DNA of 64,000 bases from Pictodentalium vernedei (GCA_031216915.1 CM062290.1:166303453-166367452), one strand, 5' to 3'. Positions 1 to 13,360 are shown, counted from the first letter of the stretch. Program-made: numbers and translations. The notes: generated from the letters alone by a model not told the origin.

Positions 1-932
1 CCAATGGATCCCAAGTCTAAGTGTGGACAAAAATTCTAAAAATATTTTAAACAATTTATGCAACACTTACGAACAATAATAATGTGTCTAGTTATGATTA
101 AATTAACATCAATATATTATTTTCAAGAAATCCCCCCTCACACAGAGGGCTGTTGAAAATGTAAACAATAAGTGTAAAAACACTAGATCAAGACTCCAGG
201 CACCCTGGCCCGAAATCAGTTACCAATAATACACTATCTGATGCAAAACTGAGACTTCCAGGGAAGAAACTGCAGAATATCAGATGGTAGATGCAGAACA
301 CTACGCCTAAACACCCATAGGTGAAGACGTAAACATGGGGAAAAGAACAGAATACATTCTGTTATCAAGCTAAATCTCCCAAGAAATTTTAGTAATAATA
401 TTACAGAAAATATGCCAAAAGCATGGGAGAATAGCAAGAGGGGACTTAAAGGAAAGGGAGAGAGGAAAACACTGAATAAGCAGTGTAATCTTGATAACAA
501 GAATGACCACAACAGGCAGTTGCCTCGAAAATAGGTAACTTAACATAATTTCATTAAAAAAAAAAATTTTAAGTTACAGCCCTGATTATTTTGTCACTCA
601 TTTTTCCTCTCCTCCTTCTGTATCCTCCTTAGAATCACCATTTCACTAATATTTATGTGTCTGGCATCATTTAAACTGAGATTTACAAGCACAAAGATCA
701 GTCAGATGTTAACTGATGAAGGGCCAAACTAAGAATGATTAATGGCGCCAATTTCGGGACGTCCTTGACACTGCGCATGCGCAGTAGAGGTGAAGTATGG
801 AGGGCCATTCAGGACATGTTTTCTTTGGTTTTAGATGCAAATTTTGGGGATTGGGGGGCAAAATTTGTGTTTGACCCTATATTTTAAGAGTTAGCACCAG
901 CTATGTCTGGGTCGTTGGTACAGTATAAAAAT
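1..932 (-). mobile_element. DIRS-type retrotransposon copy E, 5' end only
   Basis: This is the leader and terminal repeat of a DIRS element whose coding part lies to the left of the window. It aligns base by base, at roughly 94% by eye, with 61098-62025 of copy D, starting at CCAATGGATCCCAAG and ending at CAGTATAAAAAT. It holds no ORF of its own; the 92-codon frame at 234-512 is a chance frame in the leader. The terminal-repeat variant matches copy D rather than B or C, so E and D belong to one subfamily. Confidence 0.85.
732..919. repeat. Terminal inverted repeat of DIRS copy E
   Basis: This is the D-type variant of the DIRS terminal repeat. It contains the GC-rich palindrome CTGCGCATGCGCAG at 771-784 and a GGCGCC palindrome at about 744-757. 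The partner repeat is outside the window. Confidence 0.85.
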
Positions 933-1180
933 ATTATGTTTCTTGTGGATTAGAATCTAGAACAAAAGATTAAAAAAAACCCCCAAAACTAGCAGCTCTA
1001 AAGAGGTTAACCAAAAATACAACTCTGTTTCGGTTACTTAAAAACAACGACCGACCTGAATGTGTGATAATTGTCTGTCACTTCCTGTAATGTGTGAAAT
1101 AAAAACAAACATCGAATTACCAAAATGACCACACACTTCACTGTCAGAAATTTCTATGTATATGTTTGAATGGAATTAAA

Positions 1181-2860
1181 ACAAGAGGCCCCACGGGGCC
1201 TGAAGTGCTCATCTTGAACAGAACACAGTACAAGAGGCCCCAAGGAGCGTTAATCGCTCACCGGCCAAAGTGGTTCAAAGAAGTATTTGGGGGTCACATT
1301 CAGTTAGACATGGTTCATCAACACTACAAAGGAATGAAGTCATGAGAGACAAATTTTATGGAACTAGGGCCATGGCTTGAACAAACTTGAATCTTACCGC
1401 CCTAAGGATGCTGCATACCAAATATCAAAAGCATTCATCTGCTGGATCTGAAGAAAAAGATTTTTAAAGAAAATTCCTCATTTTGAACTAAGTTATCATT
1501 CGGGCTCCCACAGTGAGCCCAAATATGAACCCAGAGACTTGGCTTGAACAAACTTGAATCTCACCCCCTAAGGATGCTGCATGCCAAATATCAAAACAAT
1601 CCAACTGCTGAATCTGAAGATGATGATTTTTAAAGAAAAATTCCCCATATTGACTAAGTTATAATTCGGGCTCCCACACGGAGCCCAAATATGGACCCAG
1701 GGACTTGGCTTTACCAAACTTGAATCTCACCCACCTAAGGATGCTATACACCATATATCAAAACATTCCGACTGCTGGATCTGAAGAAGAAGATTTTTAA
1801 AGAAAATTCCTAATTTCGAACTAAGTTACAATTCAAGCTCCCACAGTGAGCCCAAATATGGACCTAGGGACATGGCTTGAACAAACTTGAATCTCACCCC
1901 CCTAAGGATGCTGCATACCAAATATCAAAACATTCCGACTGCTGGATCTGAAGAAGAAGATTTTTAAAGAAAATTCCTCATTTTGAATTAAGTTATAATT
2001 TGGGCTACCACAGTGAGCCCAAATATGAACCCAGGGACTTGGCTTGAACAAACTTGAATCTCACACACCTAAGCATGCTGCATACCCGATATCAAAAGAT
2101 CCTGCCTGCTGGATCTTGAGAAGACGATTTTTAAAGAAATTTGCCCGAAATGCACTAAGTTCAAATTGGGCTCCTATACTGAGCCCAAGTATGAACCCAG
2201 GGGGCTGATTTGAACAAACTTGAATCAGATCCACCCCACAATGTTGCATACCAAATATCAAAAGATTCTGCCTGCTGGATCTGGAGAAGAAGATTTTTTT
2301 AAGAAATTTGTCTGAAATGCACTAAGTTCGAATTCAAGCTTTTATAGTGAGCCCAAATATGAATCCAGGGGGCCGATTTGAACAAACTTGAATCAGATCC
2401 ACCCCACAATGTTGCATACCAAATATCAAATGATTCTGCCTGCTGGATCTGGAGAAGAAGATTTTTTAAGAAATTTGCCTGAAATGCACTAAGTTCGAAT
2501 TTGGGCTTCTATAGTGAACCCAAATATGAATCCAGGGGGCCGATTTGAACAAACTTGAATCAGATCCATACCAAGATGCTGCATACCAAGTATCAAAAGA
2601 TTCTGCCCACTGGTTCTGGAGAAGAAGATTTTTTAATAATTTTGCTATAATTCATACGGTGCTATCACAGTTATGCCCCATACAGAGCCCCCAAGGGATG
2701 TGGCCATTTCATTCAAACAAACATGAATTGCCATATAGTAATGAACATCCAAATGAAGTTTCGTGAAAATCGGACCAGTGGTTTCAGAGGAGAAGTCGTT
2801 TGAAAAATGTTCATGACGACGGACGGCAAGTGATAAGTTGAGCTCCCTTCGGTGAGCTAA
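1181..2860 (+). mobile_element. Non-coding tandem-repeat element with hairpin ends
   Basis: The element starts with ACAAGAGGCC and a GC hairpin, and this start is repeated at 1230. About eight units of roughly 167 bp follow. Landmarks CCAAATATCAAA recur near 1418, 1585, 1753, 1918, 2084, 2250, 2418 and 2586, each followed by a TGGATCTGAAGAAGAAG-like block. The tail has a GACGACGGACGG stretch and the hairpin GAGCTCCCTTCGGTGAGC, ending CTAA. The 66- and 73-codon frames inside it are chance frames. A 3' hairpin followed by CTAA resembles non-autonomous Helitrons, but that assignment is inference; no transposase is present. Confidence 0.7.
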
Positions 2861-3109
2861 TAAACAGAGTCCAAGAATGAGTCTACATTAAGCAATCCAT
2901 CTCCAAAGGATACAGTGTCAATCCTCGAGTTCCTCAGAAGAGACAAAAATAATCTGGGCATCATGCCTTTTCTTCAGTTGATCATAATGTAAAGTGTAGA
3001 GCTCCCCAATGAAGCCCCTTGATGCAACCAATGTGGATTAATCTTAGTTACACACCGCAAGAGGGTACTGAATACAATTTTTTTAATTCTTCAGCAACAT
3101 GGCCAATTC

Positions 3110-4790
3110 TGGCTCCCACAGGGAGCCCCAATATTAATCCAGACTCTCGATTTGAACAAAGTTGAATCTGACTTCCCTAGAGATGTTGTGTACCAAATAT
3201 GAAAGCATTCTGACTGTTGGACCTGAAGAAGAGAAATTTTAAAGAAATGCCTTCATATTGCACTAAGTTAAAATTTGGGCTACCATAGCGAGCCCAAATA
3301 TTAACCTACGGATCCGATTTGAACAAACCTGAATCTGACCCCCCTAGAGATGTTGTATACCAAATATGAAAGCATTCTGACTAGTGGATCTGAAGAAGAA
3401 GATTGTTGAAGAAATTCCCTCATATTGTACTAAGTTAAATTTCAAGTTCCCATATGGAGCCCAAATATTAACCCAGACACTTGAATTCAACAAACTTGAA
3501 ACTGACCCCCCTAGAGATGTTGTATACCAAATATGAAAGCATTCCGACTGGTGGATCGGAAACAGAAGATTTTTAAAGATATTTCCTCATATTGCACGAA
3601 GTAAAAATTTGGGCTACCACAGAGAGCCCAAATATATACCTAGGGATCTGATTTGAACAAACTTGGATCTGATTTGAACAAACCTGAATCTGACCCTCCT
3701 AGAGATGTTGCATACCAATTATGAAAGCATTCTGACTGGTCGATCTAAAGAAGATTTTTAAAAAATTATCCCCACATATGGAACAAAGTTAAAATTTGGG
3801 CTTCAGTAGGAAGTCCAAATATTAACCTAGGGACTTGGTTTGAACAATCTTGAATCTGACCCTCATAACAATGATGTATTCCAAACATTAAAAGATTCTG
3901 ACTGGTGGTTCTGAAGAAGGAGATTTTTAAAGAATATTCCCTATTACCCTAAGTTAAAAATTTAGGCTCCTGTATTGAGCCCAAATATGAACCAATGGGC
4001 TTTATTTTAACGAACTTGCATCTGACACCCCCTATGAATGCTGTATACCAAACATCAAAGGATTCTGATGATTGCTTCTGGAGAAAAGATTTTTTTAAAT
4101 TTTGGCAAATATGCCGACTCAGCATTTTTTCGATGCCCATAACAGAACACCCTAACATAACTGATGGCAATTTTTTTTTACCATTCAATTCTACTGGTCC
4201 TGAGGATGCTTCATACCAAATAACAGCTCTCTGTTCCCTGTGGTTTGGAAAATATGGGCGTTTCAAAATATTTCTATTTTTAGCTCCCAGGGTTCCCATG
4301 GGGATGCAGATATTTTTTTGGGGGGCATGAGTCAAGTACTTATGGCCCAATAATACCACATGTACCATATTTGGTTCAAACCGGACCATCGGTTCAGAAA
4401 ATAGAAATATTGGGCAGGGACAAAAATCTTACCCCTCCCATTACAAAGCCAAATATTGCTTCTCGAACTTTGTTTGAACAAACATGATTCTAGTATCATT
4501 CTACACCTCAAAAGGAAGCTCCATAACAAATATCAAGTCATTGTACAATGTACACACTGGTTCATGAGAAGATTTTAAAAATATTTTGGGGCATTTTCCG
4601 CCACTCCCTCCCTATGGGGCTGGGCATGTTGAGTTGAACAAAATTGCAGTGCTCCTTCGGGACCATCACTCACACAAACTTTCACTTGAATTAGCCCAGT
4701 GGTTTTGGAGGAGAAGACCAAAACATGGTGTTGATGGATGGACGGAGAGCGATGAGTTTAGCTCAGCTTGACTTTGTCAAGATCAGCTAA
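3110..4790 (+). mobile_element. Second tandem-repeat element of the same type
   Basis: Diverged units of about 170 bp recur near 3187, 3358, 3528, 3714, 3880, 4047 and 4213, each with ACCAAATATGAAAGCATTC-like and GATTTTTAAAGA-like blocks. It ends with a GGACGGAGAG tail and a hairpin around GCTTGACTTTGTCAAG, then CAGCTAA. The 5' boundary is uncertain. The overlapping ORFs on both strands (3949-4389 and 3995-4330) are shadows in repeat sequence. Confidence 0.6.
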
Positions 4791-4899
4791 AAAACAGTTG
4801 TACACTATACTTGCACCAATGACATTTTCAAGACTGCAGGCCAAGATTCAGGGCTTCTTTCAGTATCAATACACGAAACTCAACATGATATTCATTAAT

Positions 4900-5215
4900 T
4901 TTCATGACCTTCAACACCAATGGTAAAACACTGCATCTATAAAATGATCAATTTATCAAATGTGGTTTCCTTTGCTGAACTGAAACTTACCACTTGCCCT
5001 GCATTTATACTGTCCGATATATTTATTTCTACAGGTATTTTTGAAAGCTTTACTAGTAACCTCAAAATAGGTTTCAAATTCACAGTTGAAGTCCGATAAA
5101 AATTTAGGGTTACAATGACCTAAATGAGCGACTTTTACTTTGTAAAATGTTTAGGGTCGGCATAATTGTTTAGGGTCGATGGGGGTATCCCCAAAAAAGG
5201 GATTTCTTTTCTTTA
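4900..5215 (+). repeat. Dispersed repeat, inverted copy of 31500-31750
   Basis: The stretch with TCAAATGTGGTTTCCTTTGC, a run of TTTAGGGT words and GAGCGACTTTTACTTTG recurs in reverse orientation at about 31500-31750. Both copies are imperfect. I see no ends or coding capacity, so the class is unknown. Confidence 0.5.
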
Positions 5216-5295
5216 GCCTGACATTTCACATTACTTCTTCAGCATTTTTTTTACCCAAGTTGTGCATTGCTACCACAACATTTTCCTCTTGTCTT

Positions 5296-5302
5296 GGTGT
5301 GT

Positions 5303-5333
<31 letters not shown>
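5296..5333 (+). repeat. (GT)n microsatellite joined to a 17-G run
   Basis: An alternating GT tract passes directly into seventeen G at 5317-5333. Confidence 0.95.
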
Positions 5334-5334
<1 letters not shown>

Positions 5335-6460
5335 TTTTTGTCTTGATTGGATTCAAGATGGCCGACTAGCGGCCATGTTTGATTTTTTTTACTTACAAAA
5401 TTTGAATGCCTCGTTCAGTCATCCACACTAGGCAGTATGCCACGGTGGGGGTATGGTGGGCGATAGACCATCTCTAGTTTTAGAGAGAGGGGAAGGTACT
5501 TGCACTATGAACTTTTATTAAAACTAATATTTGGGGAAAAACCCAAGTGTTTAATACTTGAATATTTTCCTCTAAAAAAACCGAAACTGAACTCAACTCT
5601 TTTTTAAAAAAAACGAGTAGAAACCGAAACCGTGGAAAAATTTCATAAGCTCCAAGCAATATCGCTCAGCTGGTAGAACTACACATCCCTCAATTATTCT
5701 AAAAATCGATTCAATAAGAATTGAAGAATGTCTCTGGCGGCCATGTTTTTAATCCCAGCAGAACAAAATGAGGACCTTTTGTAAACGACCTTCTGTTCGT
5801 TAATAACGTTACTTTTGTCCAGATTGATTCACATTGGTCTCATAGTTTCAGAGACGATGGAAATGGGATTTCTCATGCAGGGTTCATACAGACTTTTCAA
5901 GCCCAAATTCAAGGCTATCCAAGGCCATGAATTCATTTTTCAAGGACCACATGCCTTAATGTTCCAAGGATAGGTGGCCACGTAAATAATATTTTCAAAC
6001 TACTACTAGTTATTATATGTAGCCTCATATAAGAAGTGATTGTTTTCATTACTACTAGTTAATTTAACTAGCAGTAAAGAACACAAATAATTGTTATTTA
6101 AGGACTGATATTATTAGAGGCTGGAAATAGTCCAGCCTTCCCATTAATCACATGTACTTGTCCCAGCAGCAACTCACCAAGGAAATTCCTTCACAGGGTA
6201 TCACACTTTTTTTTTTCAAATGATTATTCGTAAAATTGTATCCAATAAAAGCTGGCATAAAATGGCTGCAGTGTTTTGAATATTAACCCTCTGCACTCTG
6301 ATGTCAAAATGGCAAATTTTTAAGCAGCAAGTATATCCCATATTGCAGTTTGATATTTCACCAAATATACCTTTCAGAGCTCATTCTAAGAGCGGTTCCA
6401 TGGGTAACATTCAAATTACCTTGGCAGTAATTACTAGACTCACAAGGTGTTGCATATATT
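5334..6460. other. No gene seen; scattered repeat fragments
   Basis: The stretch holds a CAGGGTTCATACAGACT sequence near 5886, which resembles the end of a hAT-like MITE, followed by CAAGG-rich sequence. I could not find a matching second end. No coding region is supported. Confidence 0.4.
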
Positions 6461-8764
6461 AATGAAAGTGTCAATGACACTGTAGCTCAACTTGACAAAC
6501 TTGAAATGGTAAATTTGAAGATCATTGGTTCCAATATTATTACAGCACTGTGTGCCAATGTCAGAGCAATCCATGCATTTTAAATGTAAGCTGTAAGGCT
6601 GGCTGAAGGAAGAAAGTTGATACACAAATGCAGTAAGTTTCGGAGGTCATTGTAAACGGCAACTTTTTTCACAGAAATGAATCTACATGTTGAGGTTTCG
6701 CCTAATGAGCACGCCGAGTCCAAAAACAATCCTACAATAAATGTGCCCTGTAGGTCACGTCAAAAAAGAATGCAATAGATTCAAAGATTGTTGAAAAGAA
6801 AATCAAAAGTCCTGTCTCTGTCACCCTGAATAAACATATGAAGTTTCAAAACAACCCGATAATGAATGCGCCTCTGAGGCATGCCAAAGAAAGATGTTAA
6901 TGCACAAATGCACTAAGTCTGACGGCCCTGGCTGGTGGCAATGGTCTTTTTATCTTTTTTATGGCAATTCATAAATATACCCTGCAGAGAGTGCAAAAGT
7001 GATAAGTTGCTACAAAAATGCACCAAGTCCAAAGGCTGGTGCTAGCAACAATAATTTTTTATGGAAATGAAAAGAAATCAACAGCTAACATCTAGAAGCC
7101 ACCCAGAACATGCATATCAAGTTTCAAGCGATCCTATCATAAATGTGCCCTGTAGGGCAAGCCAGAGGAATATTCTGCTGCCTGATTATACTAAGTTCAA
7201 TGGTCGTTGCCAAATTGCCCAATGTCAACTATTTTTAATGGAAATGGAAGAAAATTGACAGTTCCCATATAGAGGTCACCCTGAACAAGCATACCAAGTT
7301 ACAAAGCAATCCAATCATAAATGCGCCTTTCAGGGTGTGCCAAAGAGAAATACTGATGCATAACTGAACTAAGTTCATTGAAGTTTGTTGTCAGCGGCAA
7401 CATTTCGATGGAAATGGAAGATAATCGATAGCTCCCATCTAGAGGTAATCCCAAATAAACATACCAAGTTTCAAAGCGATCTGATCATAAATGTGCCCTG
7501 CAGGGCAGGCCAAAGTAATATATTGATGCCTGACTAAACTAAGTTTAAAGGTCGTTGCTAGTGGAAACATTTTTTGCCGGAAATTAAAGAAAATCGATAG
7601 TTCCCATCTAGAGGTCACCCCAAACAAGCATACAAAGTTTCAAATTGATCCGATTATAAATGTACCCTGCAGGGTGTGCCAAAGTGAAATATCGATTCAT
7701 AAGTGCACTAAGTTCATCAAAGATCGTTGCCAGCGGAAACAGTTTTTGATGGGCATGGAAGGTAATCGATTGCTCCCATCTAGAGGTCACCCCAAACAAG
7801 CATACAAAGTTTCAAACTGATCTGATCATAAATGTGCCTTATAGGGCGTGCCAAAGGAATATATTGATGCCTCACTAAACTAAGTTCAAAGGTTGTTGTC
7901 AGCAGCCTTTTTTACCCTAAATGGAAGAAAATCAATAGCTCCAATCTAGAGGTCACCCCAAATAAGCATACCCGGTTTCAGAGCAATCTGATCATAAATG
8001 TGTGGGTGAGGGTGTGCCGAAGGGAAATATTGAGGTCTGACTAAACTAAGTTCAAAGGCCCGTTGACAGCGGCAACAATTTTTGACGGAAACGAAAGAAA
8101 ATCGATAGCTCCCATCTAGAGGTCACCCCAAACAAGCATACCAAGTTTCAAATTGATCCGATTATAAATGTGCCCTGCAGGGTGTGCCAAAGGGAAATAT
8201 TGATGCATAAGTGCACTTAGTTCATCAAAGGTCGTTGCCAGTGGCAACATTTTTTGATGGAGGTGGAAGATAATCAATAGCTCCCACAAACAGGTAACCC
8301 CAAACAAGCATACCAAGTTTCAAACGGATCCGATCATAAATATGCCCTGTAGGGTGTGCCAAAGGGAAATATTGAGGTCTGACTAAACTAAGTTCAAAGG
8401 CCATTGCCAGCGACAACTTTTATTGCCGGAAATGGAAGAAAATTGATAGCTCCTATCTAGGTCACCCCAAACAAGCATACCAAGTTTCAAACAGATCTGA
8501 TAATAAATGTGTCCTGTAGGGTGTGCCAAAGGGAAATACTGAGGTCTGACAAAACTAAGTTCAAAGGCCGTTGCCAGTGGCAACATTTTTTGACAGAAAT
8601 GGAAGAAAATCGATAGCTCCCATTTAGAGGTCACCCCAAACAAGCAATCTTGAGCATAAATGCGACTGTGCAGTGTGCCAAAGGAAATTGTGGACGTACG
8701 TACATACATCGACGGACAACAAGTGACGGCAAAAGCTCAGCTTGACTTTGTCAAGTTGAGCTAA
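6461..8764 (+). mobile_element. Tandem-repeat element with terminal AGCTCAACTTG repeats
   Basis: It starts AATGAAAGTGTCAATGACAC, then AGCTCAACTTG, and ends CAAGTTGAGCTAA, so the ends form short inverted repeats. The interior has nine units of almost exactly 170 bp; the landmark ACCAAGTTTCAAA falls near 7110, 7291, 7462, 7631, 7803, 7971, 8140, 8310 and 8479. Some units are more alike at a spacing of three (for example 7631 and 8140), suggesting a higher-order repeat. The serial minus-strand ORFs with a repeated WGDL ending are translations of the repeat, not genes. A GACGGACAAC tail precedes the 3' hairpin. Confidence 0.75.
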
Positions 8765-9203
8765 AAATACTGAAAAATTTCTGACACTGGAGGGTAAAAA
8801 GTGTTCGTGTGTTTCCATTAAATTTATGCATTTCTATCATGTGAACATATCTTTTTGACTCCCTTAGTTAATCTAGATATTTCTAGGTGGGTGCATGCCA
8901 CTCTCCTTATTTTCAAATCAGATGGGCCATAGATGTGGAGGTTGATCCATCGCCTCAAAATGACAGGCCTGTGCTTCATAGAAAAAGTAATGACCTTAGG
9001 GCCATTTGTAACAATGTGCATGTTTATATGTTTACATGCAAGGTGGTCTAGGAATATGAAAGATCTGCAGAATAAAGTTAAGAAAGACAATTTCGTACCA
9101 CATGGTTTGCAGTCACAACTGACTTCCTACGTCTTTGTCGGGTCTTCATTTGTACTTCTGAATTGCTGCAAACATCTGGAAAATAAACAAATTTAGATTA
9201 TTA
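8765..9203. other. No gene seen between two repeat elements
   Basis: Two short overlapping ORFs on opposite strands (8824-9090 and 8933-9196) have no recognisable domain and no neighbours that support them. I see nothing else here. Confidence 0.4.
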
Positions 9204-11016
9204 AATGAAAGTGTCAATGACACTGTAGCTCAACTTGTCAAGACATGTACATGTATAGTATGTGACACAGCAATGACAAACATCTAGGTAATGACCTGAT
9301 AACAAAGGTACATATAAAGTATTGTAACGGTCTGTACATAAATACTGACCGTAGCCTGTAACAAATGTATAGGTAAAGTATTGTAAAGGTGGGTGACAGT
9401 CAGATGCTAAACTAGAAAAGAAATCTTTGAGTCCCAGATTGGGTATGACTGAACCCCAAAATATTTGTTCTCATAGCACAGTGATAACAAAGGCACCCCA
9501 AAACACACTCATTCCTGTCCCAAGGTGAAAATAAAGGTACCCAAGAAGTTTCGTGAAGATCAGTTCATAAATACAAGCTGTATAGAAGTTGTGACAAAAA
9601 ACTGAATGGACCTAAATTCAGTACAAAATGGCCACTGGCAGCCATCTTGAATTTTGGACCACACTCAGAAACACTCGTTCTCGTCCCAAGGTGATAACAA
9701 AGGTACCCAAGAAGTTTCATGACGATCGGTTGATAAATACAGCCTCTAGCCCGAGCCATATTGACATGTGCACTTACAGTGTATAAGTAGCACTACATAA
9801 ATCAAAATTCATCTAATTTGCATAATTTCTGCACGAGAAAAAACCCGTAATGTATGTGATGTCTTCCATTTTACTAAACATTCATACAAAAATTTATTCA
9901 AATCAGAACTTTCATACAGAAGTTCTGTACAAAAGACTGATTGCACTAATTTTGGTACAAAAAGGCTTCTGGTGGCCATCTTGAATTTCGGACCACACCC
10001 AAAAACACTCGTTCTCATCCCACGGTGATAACAAAGGTACCCAAGAAGTTTCGTAAAGATCGGTTCATAAATACGGCCTCTAGCCTGAGCCGTATAGAAG
10101 TTGTGTACAAAAAACTGATTAGACCTAATTTCAGTACAAAATGGCCACTGGCAGCCATCTTGAATTTGGACCGCACTCAGAAACACTTGTTCTCGTCCCA
10201 AGGTGATAACAGAGGTACCCAAGAAGTTTCGTGAAGATCGGTTGATAAATACAGCCTCTAGCCCGAGCCGTATTGACATGTGTACTGTGTGTAAGTAGCA
10301 CTGAAAAAATCAAAGTTCATCTAATTTGCATAATTTCTGCACGAGAAAAAAACCTGTATTATATGTGATGTATCCCATGGTACTAAACATTCATACAAAA
10401 AATTATTCAAATCAGAGCTTTCATGTGGAAGTTCTGTGTAAAAATATGATTGCCCCTAATTTTGAATAAAATGGCTGCCAGCGGCCATCTTGAATTTTGG
10501 ACCGGACCCAAAAATACTCGTTCTCGTCCCACGGTGATAACAAAGGTACCCAAGAAGTTTCGTAAAGATCATTTCATAAATGAGGCCTCTAGCCCGAGCC
10601 GTATTAGCATTTGCACTGACAGTGCTGAATGTAACACTGAATAAATCAAAGTTAGTCTAATTTGCATAATTTAAGCACGAGAAAAAAACCTGTATGATAT
10701 GTAATGTATCTCATGGTACTAAACATTCATACAAAAAATTATTCAAATCAGAGCTTTCATATGGAAGTTTTGTACAAAAAACAGATTTCTGCATCATCGG
10801 TACAAAATGGCGGCTGGCAGCCATCTTGAATTTCGGACCGCACCCAAAAACACTCGTTCTCGTCCCACGGTCATAACAAAGGTACCCAAGAAGTTTCGTA
10901 AAGATCGGTTCATAAATACGGCCTCTAGCCCGAGCCGTATCCAATTGTAGATTACGAAGAGGCGGAAGACGGGCCATGACAAAAGCTCAAATTTGGCTTC
11001 GCCAAAGTTGAGCTAA
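9204..11016 (+). mobile_element. Tandem-repeat element, same family as 36382-38574
   Basis: The 5' end AATGAAAGTGTCAATGACAC plus AGCTCAACTTGTCAAG and the 3' end GCCAAAGTTGAGCTAA match the copy at 36382-38574. Interior units carry AAGTTTCGTAAAGATCGG near 9545, 9708, 10047, 10226, 10557 and 10897, spaced about 170 or 340 bp, alternating with AAATGGC..GCCATCTTGAAT blocks. ORFs on both strands are repeat translations. It has no transposase, so it is presumably mobilised in trans. Confidence 0.75.
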
Positions 11017-11035
11017 CAAAATTAAAATTTACGCA

Positions 11036-11640
11036 CACGCAAAAATTTGTCCAAGGTGCGCGAATAATAGCTCGCCTCTATTCTTGGGTGCGTTTTCATC
11101 CTTTTGAGTTGCGTCAATAGAAACATTCAATTAAGTTTTGATGTTGGGAAATTTTTAAGAAACACTCACAATCTGAAGCGTTTAAAGTACAATTCCAAAC
11201 AATTTGCTTTTTGTCGTTGTGCACATGACACACAGTAGTACGTGTACACATCCACACACGACACGCTAACAGTAAAAGGGTTGAACATTGACAACTCGCC
11301 CAGAGCTTACTCCCACCACAAAACGAACATGCATGTTCAGATAAAAAAAAACGTGGCCATTCTGAGATCTGAGAAACATTTTAATACTTCCGTATTTTTT
11401 TTTTATCAAAGACGTGCGGAATGTTGCCCCGTTCCTTATTTTCTTTTATACACATGACACCTGTCGCTCCAATTCACCAGTGACACAAACTAATGTGGAA
11501 TTTACGCATCCATTTTCCACGATTTTAATAATCTGCCATTTAAAATCCAGACCTAATTTTAGTGGGTTACATATATTTTCACCGTCAAAATTTCCACCTG
11601 TGTTCAGTTGTATTCATATATTTTTTTAGAAGGACGTTTG
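11036..11640 (+). repeat. Dispersed repeat, intact sibling of 33640-34985
   Basis: The sequence matches the copy at 33640-34985 over several hundred bases, including TTCAATTAAGTTTTGATGTTG and the region GACAACTCGCCCAGAGCTTA. The A-rich site at about 11341-11352 is uninterrupted here, whereas the sibling carries a MITE at that place. Class unknown; no coding capacity seen. Confidence 0.65.
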
Positions 11641-12503
11641 TCAGTTGAAGTTAAACATTGAAATCCACACTCTCAATCAAAATAACTCTCCTTACATTTT
11701 TCACTCTCGCAAACTTTGAGGTGAGAGATTTTCCACTTGCCTCTATTTTGCCCCCATACGTCACTGACCGATTATTAAATCAGGGTATTTTTTGTTTGGG
11801 TTTGGATCACTGTTTGCGAAGCAAGATCTTCCAGGTGCGATCTAATCACCAAAATTTCACTTGCATGGAGCGATTCAATATTTTATCATTTTTATGCGCT
11901 CATCCATCATTCTGATTCAAAAATGGTAAAACTACAGATAAACAGTGTAACAATACACCAGTTTATTATGAACGTCTGTTGGTTATGCGAAATGATGAAT
12001 TTTCAGCCACCATTTTACAAGTTTTTTCAAAGCAGTTGACAAAACTTCACTCATGTTTTCAACGATGTCGGAGCCTAATTAGCCCCCTTGATGTGCACCA
12101 GTATTCTTCGTAATTATCTTCCACTATTTTTTTCGTTCGGGTGAATCGATTTGAAAATTGCAAAGTGGAAGTCAAACCATGAACTGCAAGAGCATATCTC
12201 AGTCACTGATATATTTTCATTGCCAGCCTACAGGACCAGGGTATTCCAGCTTTATTTTATGTATTTGGTAAGGTTAGTTGTCGTGATCATCATATGACTA
12301 CTTACCTATTTTCGTCGTAATTGCCAGTGCCTGTGACTAAAAGTCTAAAATCGTCTTTATTCGTAAAACTGAAAAGTAGAAGGATGTGCTAAGACTCAGA
12401 GGGGCCACTTGGTAACTCACATTTTTAATATTAGGGATGGGCTTATGCCAGAGTATGAGCTCAGACATGCGTGACCAGTCAGTGCAGTACATGATAGAAT
12501 ATG
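11641..12503. other. No gene seen
   Basis: AT-rich sequence with only one short chance frame (11658-11915, mostly in the neighbouring repeat). I see no repeat boundary, RNA gene or regulatory pattern I can support. Confidence 0.4.
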
Positions 12504-12775
12504 ATAAATTTTAAGTAATTTGAATATTTTTTATACTTACCAATGGCCCAGACTAGCTGCTGGTGCTAACTCAAATTAATCCAGAGCCAAACACAAGTTT
12601 TGCCCCCCAATCCCCAAAATTTGCATGCAAAACCAAAAAAATTAAGTCCTAGATGGTCCTCCATACTTTGAAGGTATCAAATTGGTGCCAACCATCATTC
12701 TTTCTACAGATGCTTGCTAAAAGTTATAAACAGCGGGGATGTATGAGTGCCCACTCATGGGCGGGCCATACCCAT

Positions 12776-12858
12776 CTGGGCTATTGGTAAGTATAAAAAA
12801 TATACAAATTACTTAAAAATTTATATTTTTATACGAAAACCAATGGCCCAGACTAGCT
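12776..12858. repeat. Internal complementary region of DIRS copy A
   Basis: The left half (TTGGTAAGTATAAAAAATAT onward) is a near reverse complement of the element's left end at about 12504-12555. The right half (TTTTTATACG, then CAATGGCCCAGACTAGCTG) corresponds to the right end seen in other copies. The centre lacks the GTT/AAC of the other copies. Confidence 0.75.
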
Positions 12859-13360
12859 GAATTGTAAAAAGGCTGGAGGGCCTAGGACTTAAAGGAAAAT
12901 CCAATCTCTAAATTACGTCAGTAAAGGATAGCTCCTACAGGAGAATCGGAGAAGATAGGAAGTATATATGTCTTTCTCTTTTACGAGAAAAGAGAAAGGC
13001 ATAACACCAACAATGTAATTGAGTACTGCATAATATATAATTCTCCATTTAATGCCAGCATAACCCATTATGCTAATTCGGTGAAGGAAAACCAATATAT
13101 AAAGATAGTCCAGAGATTGAGACTCTTTATACTCATTTAAAAGTGTCCGAGGATTGTATATTAACGCTCGTTTGACACGTAACATATACAAATGTTTCAC
13201 AGTGAGCTACACTTTAAAAACAGTACATATAAAATGATACATAGTTATTGCTTCACACAGAGCTTTACATTAAAACCACCCCAGCACTGACGCAGGACTA
13301 CTGTCACTAGACGAGGTATTCCCTTGCAATGCACTATAAAGCCAGATAATCATAAGGGAA

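Noticed and set aside
5100..5190. Several TTTAGGG words suggesting a telomere-like repeat
   Set aside because: They are irregularly spaced and part of a dispersed repeat also found at 31500-31620.
8116..8818. A ladder of overlapping minus-strand ORFs with repeated WGDL and FPLAHP words, looking like a repeat-protein family
   Set aside because: They are translations of the ~170-bp tandem repeat; each starts and stops with the unit and no intron or domain evidence supports a gene.
9809..10279. 156-codon ORF with repeated YLCYHLGTRTSV words
   Set aside because: Also a translation of a non-coding tandem repeat; the same words appear on both strands and in the copy at 36382-38574.
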